Positions 18,303 to 26,103 are shown, numbered from the stretch's first letter. The stretch is 33,633 bases of DNA from Cryobacterium sp. (GCA_014376815.1 JACMQV010000166.1:1-33633), one strand, 5' to 3'. Notes: a model not told the origin generated them from the letters alone. Numbers and translations: made by a program.

Positions 18303-18402
18303 CCCGGTCAACGCCCGCCGGATGCGCCGCCTCACCGCAGGCCCCGCCGGCGCCGCGACCGTAACGTGTCGTCACACTGCCCCGGCCACCATGCCGGTCG
18401 CG

Positions 18403-18408
18403 TAGCGT
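18403..18408 (+). promoter_or_regulatory. Candidate -10 element for leaderless thioredoxin-like gene
   Basis: TAGCGT followed by 6 nt and the ATG at 18415. No ribosome site is present. Same pattern as at ftsK, thyX, dapB, the GNAT gene and the glutathione peroxidase gene. Confidence 0.45.
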
Positions 18409-18414
18409 CGCAGC

Positions 18415-18864
18415 ATGAACCCGATTCCGGCACTGAGCCTCGTGCTCGTCCTCGTCGCGGGGGCGACCGCGCTCGGCCTGCTGTGGCGGGCCCGGCAGGG
18501 GCGCACCGCACCGGTCAGGGGCAACGCGCCGCTCACCCCGGCGGACGTCGGCAGCCCGGTGCCGTTCGGCCCCCGCGGCACCCTGCTGCAGTTCTCCACC
18601 GACCACTGCGCCCGCTGTCCCGGCACGCACGCGCTGCTGACCCGGCTCGCCGGGTCCCGCCCCGGCGTCGCCCACGTCGACGTCGACATCACCCACCGCC
18701 GCGACCTGGCCAACCGGTTCGGCATCATGCAGACCCCCACCACGCTGATCCTGGACGAGACCGGCCGGGTGCTCGCCCGCGTCGGCGGGGCCCCGGACCG
18801 GGCCGGCATCCTGCGGCACCTCGACGACCTCACCGGGAGCGCCCATGTCCGCCTCGCCCGTTAG
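18415..18864 (+). CDS. Membrane-anchored thioredoxin-like protein
   Basis: A 149-residue protein with an N-terminal hydrophobic segment (about residues 5-24; signal anchor) and a thioredoxin fold. The redox pair is C65/C68 (DHCARCPG), followed by the helix ALLTRLAG, a strand-rich region with HVDVDITHRRDLANRFGI, and the cis-proline P108 in MQTPTTLIL. The CARC active site differs from the CGPC of housekeeping thioredoxin. Thus a specialised extracytoplasmic or membrane-proximal thiol oxidoreductase is likely. It overlaps the next gene, a DUF4395 membrane protein with its own CxxC, by 20 bp, so the two probably act together. Confidence 0.85.
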   Translation: MNPIPALSLVLVLVAGATALGLLWRARQGRTAPVRGNAPLTPADVGSPVPFGPRGTLLQFSTDHCARCPGTHALLTRLAGSRPGVAHVDVDITHRRDLANRFGIMQTPTTLILDETGRVLARVGGAPDRAGILRHLDDLTGSAHVRLAR

Positions 18865-19342
18865 CACCCGACCCGCCCGCCCGGACCTCGACCCGCGCGG
18901 CCCGCGCTTCGGCGCCGCGATCACGGCCGTGCTGCTGCTGGTCGTGGTGTTCCTGTCGTTGACCGGGGCATCCGTGGCCGCCGGACTGCTGTTGGCCGGG
19001 CTGGCCGGTTTGTTCGCCTGGGGCGCGTTCGCCGGGGCCGGCCGTCACCCCTACGGCCTCGTGTTCAAGAAGTTCGTGCGGCCGCGGCTGGCCCCGCCGG
19101 CCGCCCTGGAGAACCCCGCCCCACCGACGTTCGCCCAGGGGGTGGGCCTCGTGGTCACGCTCGTCGGGGTGGTCCTGGGGGTCGCCGGGTTCGCACCGGC
19201 CGTCGGAGTGGCTGCCGCGGTCGCGTTCGTCGCCGCGTTCCTCAACGCCGTGTTCGACTACTGCCTGGGCTGCCAGCTGTACCTGCTCCTGCTGCGTGCC
19301 GGAGTCCTCGGCACGGCGGGCCGGACCGGTGAATCGGCTTAG
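18845..19342 (+). CDS. DUF4395 family membrane protein
   Basis: A 165-residue protein with about four hydrophobic segments (roughly residues 23-40, 43-62, 98-116, 119-138). The family hallmark is the cysteine pair C140/C143 in FDYCLGCQLYLLLL at the membrane boundary. DUF4395 has no settled biochemical function. Its repeated pairing with thioredoxin-like and sulfurtransferase proteins, as I know the family, suggests electron or sulfur transfer across the membrane. Here it starts inside the thioredoxin-like gene, implying coupled synthesis. A DsbD/CcdA-like role is a hypothesis only. Confidence 0.85.
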   Translation: MSASPVSTRPARPDLDPRGPRFGAAITAVLLLVVVFLSLTGASVAAGLLLAGLAGLFAWGAFAGAGRHPYGLVFKKFVRPRLAPPAALENPAPPTFAQGVGLVVTLVGVVLGVAGFAPAVGVAAAVAFVAAFLNAVFDYCLGCQLYLLLLRAGVLGTAGRTGESA

Positions 19343-19388
19343 CTGAACATCGGCTGGGAGGTTCCTTCATCCGGACCGGCCCGCCGGT

Positions 19389-19394
19389 TAGGCT
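19389..19394 (+). promoter_or_regulatory. Candidate -10 element of the OsmC gene
   Basis: TAGGCT lies 27 bp before the ATG at 19422, upstream of a strong ribosome site (AGGAGGT). It is in the 79-bp gap after DUF4395, so the OsmC gene may be transcribed on its own. Confidence 0.4.
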
Positions 19395-19421
19395 GAAGCT
19401 TCACTTCCAGGAGGTAACACC

Positions 19422-19847
19422 ATGGCACTCACCAGCGAAGCAACAACAGTCTGGACCGGCGACCTCAAGTCCGGCACCGGCAACGTCACCCTCGATTCCT
19501 CCCACACGGCCGAGTTCCCGGTCACCTGGCAGGCCCGCTCGGTCGGCACCCCGAACACGACCAACCCCGAAGAGCTGCTCGGCGCCGCCCATTCGGCCTG
19601 CTTCTCGATGGCACTGGCCGGCATCCTCAGCGCCGCCGGCCACACCCCCGACAGCATCCAGACCACCGCGGCCGTCACGTTCGAGGCCGGTGTCGGCGTC
19701 GTCGGCAGCCACCTCCTGGTCAGCGTGAAGATCCCCGGGCTGACCGAGGAGGAGTTCGCGGCCTTCGCCGAGGACGCCAAGGCGAACTGCCCGATCTCGA
19801 AGGCGCTGGCCGGCATCCCGATCACCATTGAAGCCGAGCTGGCCTAG
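19422..19847 (+). CDS. OsmC-family peroxiredoxin
   Basis: A 141-residue thiol peroxidase of the OsmC group, reducing organic hydroperoxides in the cytoplasm. The peroxidatic and resolving cysteines are C60 (AAHSACFSMAL) and C123 (KANCPISKAL). PEELLGAAHSACF and VTFEAGVGV are family-typical. The ATG has an excellent AGGAGGT ribosome site. OsmC is preferred over Ohr from the TNPEELLGAAHSACF context, though the two are close. It stands beside a thioredoxin-like/DUF4395 pair, making a small redox cluster. An epimerase gene follows at once. Confidence 0.93.
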   Translation: MALTSEATTVWTGDLKSGTGNVTLDSSHTAEFPVTWQARSVGTPNTTNPEELLGAAHSACFSMALAGILSAAGHTPDSIQTTAAVTFEAGVGVVGSHLLVSVKIPGLTEEEFAAFAEDAKANCPISKALAGIPITIEAELA

Positions 19848-19863
19848 AGCCGACTCGCCCCCC

Positions 19864-20754
19864 ATGCGGGTACTGGTTTCCGGCGCATCCGGACTGATCG
19901 GAACGGAACTCTGCGTCCAACTGGGCGCGGCCGGCCACACGGTCGCCCGCCTGGTGCGCCGGGAACCGAGGGGCACGGACGAGTTCCGGTGGAATCCGGC
20001 CGCGCAGACCATCGACGAGGCCGCACTCGACGGGGTCGACGCGGTGATCAACCTGTCGGGCGCCTCCATCGGCCGTCTGCCGTGGACGGCAGGCTACCGC
20101 CGGGAGATCCTCGATTCGCGCGTGCAGGCCACACGTACCCTGACGGATGCGATGCGCCGCCGCGCGACGCCGCCCTCGGTGCTGCTCAACGCGTCGGCCG
20201 TCGGCATCTACGGCAACCGCCCGCATGAGGTCCTCACCGAGGATTCCCCCGCGGGCAGCGACTTCCTGGCGAAGGTCGTGACGGTGTGGGAGACCGAGGC
20301 GGCCCGAGCGCCGGAGCAGACCCGGGTCGTCACCTTCCGCACCGGGCTGGTCATCGCCCGGGGCGGGGCCCTGAAGCCGCTGCTGCCGCTGGCGAAGCTC
20401 GGCCTGGCCGGTCCGCTCGGCAAGGGAACGCAGCACTGGCCGTGGGTGAGCCTGCACGACGAGGCCGCCGCGATCGTGCACCTGCTCACCTCCACCCTGT
20501 CCGGTCCGGTGAACGTGGTGGGCCCGGCGCCGGCCACGGCCAACACCGTGATCAGGGCCGTGGCCGCGGCGCTGCACCGGCCGTTCCTCGTGCCGGTCCC
20601 GGAATTCGTGCTCACCCTGGCGTTGCAGGACGCCGCCCGCCAGCTCCTGCTCGCCGACCAGCAGGTCACGGCGTCACGCCTGGAGGGCGACGGGTTCGTC
20701 TTCACCCACCGCACCGTGGCCGAGGCCGTCGCCACGATGCGGCTCCGGCCATAG
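19864..20754 (+). CDS. TIGR01777 family NAD(P)-binding epimerase-like protein
   Basis: A 296-residue extended short-chain dehydrogenase of the TIGR01777/YfcH type. The N-terminal Rossmann motif GASGLIGTEL, then INLSGASIG and TRTLTDAMRR, are characteristic. The C-terminal ~50 residues (VPVPEFVLTLALQDAARQLLLADQQV) match the DUF1731 extension of this family. Substrate and reaction are not known. The frame is open to 19828, but ATG 19864 gives the standard MRVLVSGASGLIG start; no convincing ribosome site precedes it. It lies 16 bp after the OsmC gene and may be co-transcribed. A repeat element sits just after its stop. Confidence 0.9.
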   Translation: MRVLVSGASGLIGTELCVQLGAAGHTVARLVRREPRGTDEFRWNPAAQTIDEAALDGVDAVINLSGASIGRLPWTAGYRREILDSRVQATRTLTDAMRRRATPPSVLLNASAVGIYGNRPHEVLTEDSPAGSDFLAKVVTVWETEAARAPEQTRVVTFRTGLVIARGGALKPLLPLAKLGLAGPLGKGTQHWPWVSLHDEAAAIVHLLTSTLSGPVNVVGPAPATANTVIRAVAAALHRPFLVPVPEFVLTLALQDAARQLLLADQQVTASRLEGDGFVFTHRTVAEAVATMRLRP

Positions 20755-20772
20755 GCCGGGTGAGCCGTCGAA

Positions 20773-20857
20773 CCAATTCGACGGAGATTCTGCTTTAAAA
20801 ACAGGCAGTTGGGGAGTTTGGGCCTGATTTTGGCAAAATCTCCGTCGAATTCGTCGG
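20773..20857. repeat. Convergent-junction inverted-repeat element, copy A
   Basis: Arms AATTCGACGGAGATTCTGC (20775-20793) and GCAAAATCTCCGTCGAATT (20833-20851) pair with one mismatch around a ~39-nt centre containing CTTTAAAAACAGGCAG. The left edge forms another perfect hairpin (20765-20772 with 20777-20784). It fills the gap between the converging epimerase and TPR genes. Copy C matches it along its whole length in reverse orientation; copy B matches the arms and part of the centre. Confidence 0.93.
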
Positions 20858-20887
20858 AACGCCGGCCGAGCTGCGGTCACGGCGCAA

Positions 20888-21358
20888 CTAGGGTGCCGCG
20901 GGCGGGGCTGACGCCGTGGCCTCGGAGCGCTCCAGTGCGATGGCGGTACGGATGGCGCCGCGAGCCCGGCGACGGTCCCCGGACGCGTCGTAGGCCAGGC
21001 CCAGGCGGAACCAGGCGCGCCAGTCCTCCGGGGCGGCGTCGACGTCAGCCCGGTACTGCGGGAATTCGGCGTCCGCGGCGGTGCGCAGCGGCCGCCCGCT
21101 CGGCCGGAGCGGCAGGTCCTCGACGGGGAGCCCGCCCTCGGCCTGGAGCCGGCGCACGAGCCGTTCGGAGTTGCGCCCGAACCGGACCTCCGCCGCCAGC
21201 GCCCACACCCCGACCAGAGGCAGCACGAGCAGCGCCACCCCGATCACGATGCCGACGGGTTCGCCGCTCTGCAGGAACAGGACCGCACGCCAGCCGACTA
21301 GGACCAGGTAGAACGCGAGCAGCAGTGCCATCAGGCCGGCGGCGATGCGGCCCCTCAT
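20888..21358 (-). CDS. Small membrane protein with TPR-like C-terminus
   Basis: A 156-residue protein with two membrane helices (about residues 5-30 and 34-57) and a C-terminal helical pair DWRAWFRLGLAYDASGDRRRARGAIRTAIAL that reads as one tetratricopeptide repeat. No enzymatic motif is visible. The start codon overlaps the dapB stop (ATGA), so it is translated after dapB and may be conserved beside it. The C-terminus is Ala/Pro-rich. A membrane-tethered protein-interaction role is inferred from the TPR only. Confidence 0.75.
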   Translation of the reverse strand: MRGRIAAGLMALLLAFYLVLVGWRAVLFLQSGEPVGIVIGVALLVLPLVGVWALAAEVRFGRNSERLVRRLQAEGGLPVEDLPLRPSGRPLRTAADAEFPQYRADVDAAPEDWRAWFRLGLAYDASGDRRRARGAIRTAIALERSEATASAPPAAP

Positions 21359-22131
21359 GCGGGCACGTCCGCACCGGCCGAGGTCGCGTCCCGCGTCCCC
21401 AGCCCCAGGTCGATGATCTGGTCGAGCCCGACTCGGACGCCGGTGGCCGTGCGCGTGGCTGCGAGGGCCAGCAGGATGCCGCGCTCGTAGGCGGCCGCCG
21501 ACAGGGTGTTGTGGGTGATGGTGAGGGTCTCCCCGGCGCCGCCGAAGATGACGTCCTGGCGGGCCAGCATCCCCTCCAGCCGCAGGCTGTGCACGGGCAC
21601 GCTCGAGACCTGCTGGCCCCGGGCCCGCTGGTCGGTGTGCGGCGCCGAGACCGGGCCGATGTCGGCCCTGGCCCGTCCGATCAGCTCCGCGGTGCGCACG
21701 GCCGTACCGGAGGGAGAGTCCACCTTGCCGGCCCGGTGGGACTCGACGATCTCGATCGAGTCGTAGAAACGGGCCACCATCACGGACAGGGCGGTCGCGA
21801 TCACCGACCCCATCGAGAAGTTCGGGATGATGACGACGCCGGTGTCGTCGCGGCCGGCGATCCGGCTCGCGAGGGCGTCGATCCGGCCCTGGGACCAGCC
21901 GGACGTCCCCACCAGCACGCGCAGCCCGTGATCGACGGCGAAGTCCACCACGCTCTGGCTGACCCGCGGCAGGGTGAGGTCGATCACGACGTCCGCCCCG
22001 ATCATCTCGGACAGGTCGCTCTTCGAATCCAGTCCGGCGACGAGGTCGTACCCGTCAGTCTGCTCGACCAGCCCGGAGACCAGACGACCCATCGTGCCCG
22101 TTACGCCGACGATGGCCACCCGTGTTGTCAT
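21355..22131 (-). CDS. dapB: 4-hydroxy-tetrahydrodipicolinate reductase
   Basis: DapB reduces the DapA product with NAD(P)H in the lysine/diaminopimelate pathway. The 258-residue protein opens with the dinucleotide motif VAIVGVTGTMGRLV. It then has VVIDLTLPRVSQSVVDFAV, VGTSGWSQ, IIPNFSMGSVIA and the catalytic block IVESHRAGKVDSPSGTA (HR...K and SPSGTA). This form with VVIDLT is the actinobacterial short DapB. ATG at 22131 is preferred to a frame-open start at 22152. A TAGATT hexamer lies exactly 7 nt before it, indicating a leaderless mRNA. It is divergent from a GNAT gene and overlaps a TPR membrane protein gene by 4 bp. Confidence 0.97.
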   Translation of the reverse strand: MTTRVAIVGVTGTMGRLVSGLVEQTDGYDLVAGLDSKSDLSEMIGADVVIDLTLPRVSQSVVDFAVDHGLRVLVGTSGWSQGRIDALASRIAGRDDTGVVIIPNFSMGSVIATALSVMVARFYDSIEIVESHRAGKVDSPSGTAVRTAELIGRARADIGPVSAPHTDQRARGQQVSSVPVHSLRLEGMLARQDVIFGGAGETLTITHNTLSAAAYERGILLALAATRTATGVRVGLDQIIDLGLGTRDATSAGADVPA

Positions 22132-22138
22132 GGAGTCC

Positions 22139-22144
22139 AATCTA
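22139..22144 (-). promoter_or_regulatory. Candidate -10 element for leaderless dapB
   Basis: TAGATT on the minus strand, 7 nt before the dapB ATG at 22131. The intervening GGACTCC could also serve as a weak ribosome site. Confidence 0.45.
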
Positions 22145-22153
22145 CCAAGCACC

Positions 22154-22174
22154 CCCGGGCACTTGCCGCCCGGG
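22154..22174. promoter_or_regulatory. Palindrome between divergent dapB and GNAT promoters
   Basis: CCCGGGC (22154-22160) and GCCCGGG (22168-22174) are a perfect inverted repeat with a 7-nt centre. It lies midway between the -10 candidates of dapB and the GNAT gene and overlaps the GNAT -35 candidate TTGCCG (22163-22168). It could be an operator shared by both genes. Confidence 0.4.
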
Positions 22175-22190
22175 CGCGTCGAAGTAGCCT
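22163..22190 (+). promoter_or_regulatory. Promoter of the GNAT gene, leaderless
   Basis: TTGCCG (22163-22168), a 16-nt spacer, then TAGCCT (22185-22190), which is 6 nt before the ATG at 22197. This is the best-formed promoter of the leaderless-type starts in the window. Confidence 0.55.
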
Positions 22191-22196
22191 TGGGCC

Positions 22197-22721
22197 ATGC
22201 CTGACTCCCCCGCCCCGGCCTTCAGCGACGTGTCTGTGACGGATACCGGATCGATCGCGCTGCTCACCCAGTACTTCAGTGACCGGGAATCGAGCTTCCC
22301 CTCCCGGCAGGGCCGGTACCGCACCACGTTCCCCGACCCGGGCCAGTTCATTCCGCCGCACGGAGTGTTCCTCCTGGTAGGCGAGCAGGACGGCGCGGCG
22401 GAGCATGTCTTCGTGGGCTGCGGGGGCATCCGCCGGATCGAGGATTCCGCGGCCGGGGAGACCCGGTACGAGATCAAGCACCTGTGGCTGCAGCCGCAGG
22501 TGCGGGGTCGGGGGTGGGGCCACAGCCTGCTGGCCGAGCTGGAGCGGCGTGCCCGCGCGTTCGGCGCCGCGGAGGTCGTGCTCGACACGAACGCGAGCCT
22601 CACCGCAGCCGGGGCACTGTATGCGGGCTCCGGGTACGAGTCCTGTGCGCCCTACAACGACAACCCGAACGCCACGAACTGGTACCGCAAACGGCTCGTG
22701 GAGAACCGAGAGCCCCAGTGA
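22197..22721 (+). CDS. GNAT family N-acetyltransferase
   Basis: A 174-residue acetyltransferase. The acetyl-CoA motif is KHLWLQPQVRGRGWGHSLLAELERRARAFG, with the RGRGWG pyrophosphate loop. VVLDTNASLTAAGALYAGSGYESCAPYNDN follows and completes the GNAT fold; the tail contains NWYRKRL. The N-terminal ~70 residues are a less conserved lead-in. Substrate (small amine, antibiotic or protein) cannot be inferred. It faces dapB across a 65-bp divergent promoter region and converges with the phosphatase gene after only 13 bp. Confidence 0.88.
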   Translation: MPDSPAPAFSDVSVTDTGSIALLTQYFSDRESSFPSRQGRYRTTFPDPGQFIPPHGVFLLVGEQDGAAEHVFVGCGGIRRIEDSAAGETRYEIKHLWLQPQVRGRGWGHSLLAELERRARAFGAAEVVLDTNASLTAAGALYAGSGYESCAPYNDNPNATNWYRKRLVENREPQ

Positions 22722-22734
22722 GAGGACGCGGCCG

Positions 22735-23337
22735 CTAGAAGAGCAGAGGGTCGGGCAGGCCCGTGCGCAGTTCCACGGGCAGGTGCCCGGTGTCGTTGTG
22801 GGTGATCATCGTCCAGGGGCGGCCCGGCTTCTGATGCAGCACGGTGAGGCCGCAGTTGGCCTGGTTGATGCTGATCCAGCGCCAGTCGGGCGCGCCGAGC
22901 ACCTCCCGCACGAACCACGCGATGACGAAGTTGTGCGTGATCAGGAGGTCGTGCCGGTCGCCGCGCCGCGGCTGCAGGAACTCGGCGACGGCGTCTTCCA
23001 TCTGCGCGCTGCCGGCTTCGATCTCCGCCTCGGTGACCGCGCCGAAGAAGGGCGCGTAGGCCGTCGGGGTCTCCGGGGCCATCCCCGAGGGGATGCAGTC
23101 GAAGAGCAGCGGCGACGGCACCGGGGTCAGCGCGGGCAGGCGCTGCGCGATGATCTTGGCCGTCTCGGCGGCGCGCTGCAGGGGCGAGTGCCAGGCATCC
23201 GTGAACGGGACCCCGCCGAGGCGCTCGGCGATCAGCTGCGCCTGGCGGGTGCCGCGGGCGGACAGCGGTCCGTCGGGCAGGCCGTGTTCGGCATCCTGCT
23301 GCTCACCGTGGCGGACGAGGTAGATGTAGTGGGGCAC
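22735..23337 (-). CDS. Histidine phosphatase family protein
   Basis: A 200-residue member of the histidine phosphatase (phosphoglycerate-mutase-like) superfamily. The phosphorylated histidine is H10 in YLVRHGEQQ. DGPLSARGTRQAQLIAERL and the later HSPLQRAAETAKII follow, and the second histidine is in LLITHNFVIAWFV. Physiological substrate unknown. GTG at 23337 is chosen because the RHG motif sits near residue 10 in the family and AAAGAGA precedes it. A TTG five codons upstream (23352) is the alternative. The gene lies 75 bp after the M16 peptidase gene on the same strand. Confidence 0.88.
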   Translation of the reverse strand: MPHYIYLVRHGEQQDAEHGLPDGPLSARGTRQAQLIAERLGGVPFTDAWHSPLQRAAETAKIIAQRLPALTPVPSPLLFDCIPSGMAPETPTAYAPFFGAVTEAEIEAGSAQMEDAVAEFLQPRRGDRHDLLITHNFVIAWFVREVLGAPDWRWISINQANCGLTVLHQKPGRPWTMITHNDTGHLPVELRTGLPDPLLF

Positions 23338-23412
23338 GTGGTTCTCTTTCAATTCGGTGCGCGGGGCCGGACGACGGTGTTGCGGCCTCGGGAGTCTGGG
23401 GAGTGGTACCGG

Positions 23413-24762
23413 TCAGGGGCGAGTCGCCAGGACGGCCGCGAAGACGTCCGGGTCGAGGGCGCCGACCGCGGCGATGGACAGCGGCCCGGCAGACAGGTCG
23501 GCGGCCAGGACGCGCACGTCCTCGGCCGTGACCCGCGCGAGGCGGCGCAGGGACTCGTCGAGGTCGATGAACTCGCCGAGGGTGATCTCGGCGCGGCCGA
23601 GCCGGGACATCCGGGTGTCGGAATCTTCGAGGGCGAGGGCGGATGCGCCCGACAACTGTCCCGCGGCCCGCTTCATCTCGTCGGCCGTGACACCGTCTTC
23701 CGCGATGCGGTGCGCCTCATTCAGCATGAGTTCGGCCACCTGACCGGCCTTCGCCGGGGTGCAGCCCGCATACATGCCGAACAGGCCGGCATCGGAGTAG
23801 CCGGGAGCGAAGGAATACACGGAGTAGGCGAGCCCGCGCTTCTCGCGCACCTCCTGGAACAGCCGGGAGGACATGCCGCCGCCGAAGATGGAGTTCAATA
23901 CGCTCATGGTGACGCGGCGGTCGTCGGTGGCGAGCAGCCCTGGGAAGCCCATCAGGATGTTCGCCTGCTCGAGCGGTCGCTGCACGATCGTGACCGGGTC
24001 ACCCTGGCTGAGGGGGACGGGGCTGCCGCTCCGGCGTGCGACCGGGGGCGCGAAGACGCTGAGGTCCCAGCCGGCCAGGGCCAGGGAGCGGGTCACCGCG
24101 GCGACGAGCACGTCGTGGTCGACGGCGCCGGCCACGGTGACGACGAGGTCCTGGGGCCGGTAATTGGCCCGGTAGTGCTCCAGGACCGCGGCGTGGGTCG
24201 CGGCCCGGATCGTGTCGGGGCTACCGCCAATCGGGCGCCCGAGCGGGTGCGCGCCCATGACCGCCTCGAAGAAACGCTCGTTGGCGACATCCGTCGGGTC
24301 GTCGTCGGCCATGGCGAGTTCTTCGAGGATGACGCCCCGCTCGTTCTCGAACTCGACCGGGTCGAGCAGGGACGAGGTCAGCATGTCGGTGAGCACCTCG
24401 ACCGCCATCGCCAGGTCCCGGTCCTGCACCTTGGCGTAGTAGCAGGTGTATTCCTTGGCCGTCATCGCATTGTGCTCGCCGCCGACGGAGTCGAAAGCGA
24501 TCGCGATGTCCAGTGCGGTGCGCTGTTTCGTGCCCTTGAACAGGAGGTGTTCCAGGAAGTGGGTGGACCCGAAATGGCCGGTCTCCTCGTCGCGGGAACC
24601 GACCGCGACCCAGTAGCCGACCGTGAGGCTGCGACTGCCGGGCACGTGCTCAGACACGATGCGCACCCCGCTGGGCAGCACGGTGCGTCGCACGAGGGAC
24701 TCCCCGGCCGCACGGAAGGAGAGTTCGGGCAGGTCCAGGGGGAATTCGACAGCACCGTTCAT
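23413..24762 (-). CDS. M16 family zinc metallopeptidase
   Basis: A 449-residue insulinase/processing-peptidase-like protein. The inverted zinc motif HFLEH is at residues 68-72 (H68, E71, H72), with the third ligand most likely E148 in GVILEEL. The middle has NYRPQDLVVTVAGAV and the C-terminal half GGGMSSRLFQEVREKRGLAYSVYSF, as in bacterial M16B enzymes. All catalytic residues are present. In related bacteria it often neighbours pnp, which is not in this window. ATG at 24762 is preferred; a GTG at 24774 is possible, with AAGGTGG upstream serving either. Substrate unknown; probably a cytoplasmic peptide or protein fragment. Confidence 0.92.
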   Translation of the reverse strand: MNGAVEFPLDLPELSFRAAGESLVRRTVLPSGVRIVSEHVPGSRSLTVGYWVAVGSRDEETGHFGSTHFLEHLLFKGTKQRTALDIAIAFDSVGGEHNAMTAKEYTCYYAKVQDRDLAMAVEVLTDMLTSSLLDPVEFENERGVILEELAMADDDPTDVANERFFEAVMGAHPLGRPIGGSPDTIRAATHAAVLEHYRANYRPQDLVVTVAGAVDHDVLVAAVTRSLALAGWDLSVFAPPVARRSGSPVPLSQGDPVTIVQRPLEQANILMGFPGLLATDDRRVTMSVLNSIFGGGMSSRLFQEVREKRGLAYSVYSFAPGYSDAGLFGMYAGCTPAKAGQVAELMLNEAHRIAEDGVTADEMKRAAGQLSGASALALEDSDTRMSRLGRAEITLGEFIDLDESLRRLARVTAEDVRVLAADLSAGPLSIAAVGALDPDVFAAVLATRP

Positions 24763-24841
24763 GACATCACCCACCTTACGTCACGGCACTGGCCCGGCCC
24801 GGGTGCCGACACGGCCACGCCGGGGCGCCCGGGCGCGGCAG

Positions 24842-25936
24842 TCAGGGGGCTGAGACCCGGTCGAGGTCGACCATGTCGCCGCGGGTCAGACGGATGCCGG
24901 CCGCCGCCACCAGCGCCTCCACCTGGTCGGGGTGGCCGGCACTGGCCACCGGGGCGACCACCGGGCTGCGCGCCAGCAGCCACGAGAGCGCGATCGTCGC
25001 CGGCGCCACCTCGTGCTCCGCGGCGATCCGGTCGAGCACAGCCAGCACGCGGAATCCGTGGCGGTTGAGGTGCTTGGCGGCGCGGGAGGCGCGGGTGGTC
25101 TTCTGCAGGTCCGCCTTGGAACGGTACCGGCCGGCCAGGAAACCGTGCGCGAGCGCGAAGTACGGCAGCACCGCCATCCCCTGCGCGCCGGTGACCAGTG
25201 CCAGCGCGGACTCGAACGGGGTGCGGTGCATCAGGCTGTACTGCGTCTGCAGGGCCACGAAACGGGGCAGGCCGTTGGCGGCGAGCACCCTCGCCTCCAT
25301 CAGCCGTTCGGCGGAGAAGTTGGAGGCGGCGAGGTAGCGCACCTGGCCGCTGCGCATGAGCACGTCGACGGCGCCGAGGCTCTCCTCCAGGGGAACCGTC
25401 GGGTCGTCGAAATGGAAGTGCAGCAGGTCGATGTGGTCCGTGCCCAGCCGGTCGAGCGAGGCGTGCACGGCCCCGATGATGCTGCGGGAGGAGAGACCGG
25501 GGTTGTCCCGGTTCTTGCCGATCTTCGTGGCGATGACGGTTTCGTCCCTGGCCCGGCGGGATCGCAGCCAGGCCCCGATGATCACCTCGCTGCGACCGGA
25601 GGTGTAACTGTCGGCCGTGTCGAGGAAGTTTCCGCCGAGGTCGCGGTAGCGGTCGAGCACGCTCGTGCTGGTGGCGCCGTCGGCCGTCCAGCCGAACACG
25701 CTGCCGCCGAGGGCGAGCGGGTGCACGACCAGGTCGGTGTCCGCGATGGTGCGGCGAAGGCTGAGCGCGGAGCGGGCGGGCGGCGCCGGGATGGACTGCG
25801 CGGCTTCCGGCCGGACCGGGATCTCCGTGGAGACGGCCGGCGGACCCAGTGTTTTCGCGGGGCCTGGGGGCGAGGAAACTGCGGTGGCCGGTGCCGTGGC
25901 CGAGTGAACGGTACCGCGCATGGTCGGACGGGGCAT
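24842..25936 (-). CDS. Aldo/keto reductase with an Ala/Pro-rich N-terminal extension
   Basis: A 364-residue NADPH-dependent oxidoreductase of the aldo/keto reductase superfamily. The catalytic tetrad can be read as D106 (NFLDTADSY), Y111, K138 (VIATKIGK) and H175 (DLLHFHFDDP). GQVRYLAASNFSAERL and the C-terminal TIALSWLLARSPVVAPVASA complete the barrel. The ~58 N-terminal residues are low-complexity Ala/Pro/Ser-rich, unusual for this cytosolic family. The start is nevertheless supported: ATG 25936 follows GGAGGGAGA at proper distance. A start nearer the core would need to lack a ribosome site. Substrate unknown. Divergent from prfC across 251 bp. Confidence 0.9.
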   Translation of the reverse strand: MPRPTMRGTVHSATAPATAVSSPPGPAKTLGPPAVSTEIPVRPEAAQSIPAPPARSALSLRRTIADTDLVVHPLALGGSVFGWTADGATSTSVLDRYRDLGGNFLDTADSYTSGRSEVIIGAWLRSRRARDETVIATKIGKNRDNPGLSSRSIIGAVHASLDRLGTDHIDLLHFHFDDPTVPLEESLGAVDVLMRSGQVRYLAASNFSAERLMEARVLAANGLPRFVALQTQYSLMHRTPFESALALVTGAQGMAVLPYFALAHGFLAGRYRSKADLQKTTRASRAAKHLNRHGFRVLAVLDRIAAEHEVAPATIALSWLLARSPVVAPVASAGHPDQVEALVAAAGIRLTRGDMVDLDRVSAP

Positions 25937-26103
25937 CCGCTGTCTCCCTCCAGTTTGTGCTGAGGGTATCCCCGGCGCCGGCCATTGGAAAGGACGCTCC
26001 CGGACCGTTACCAAAACGTGCGCGAGCGCCCTCGTCCGTCCATCGCCCGGGGCCGAACGAACCGGAGGGCGAACCGGGACGGCGAGGCACTCGCGGGGCA
26101 AGT

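Noticed and set aside
16496-22200. Lysine riboswitch controlling dapA or dapB
   Set aside because: The leaders are too short (28-65 bp) and both genes look leaderless or coupled; no aptamer-size structured region exists.
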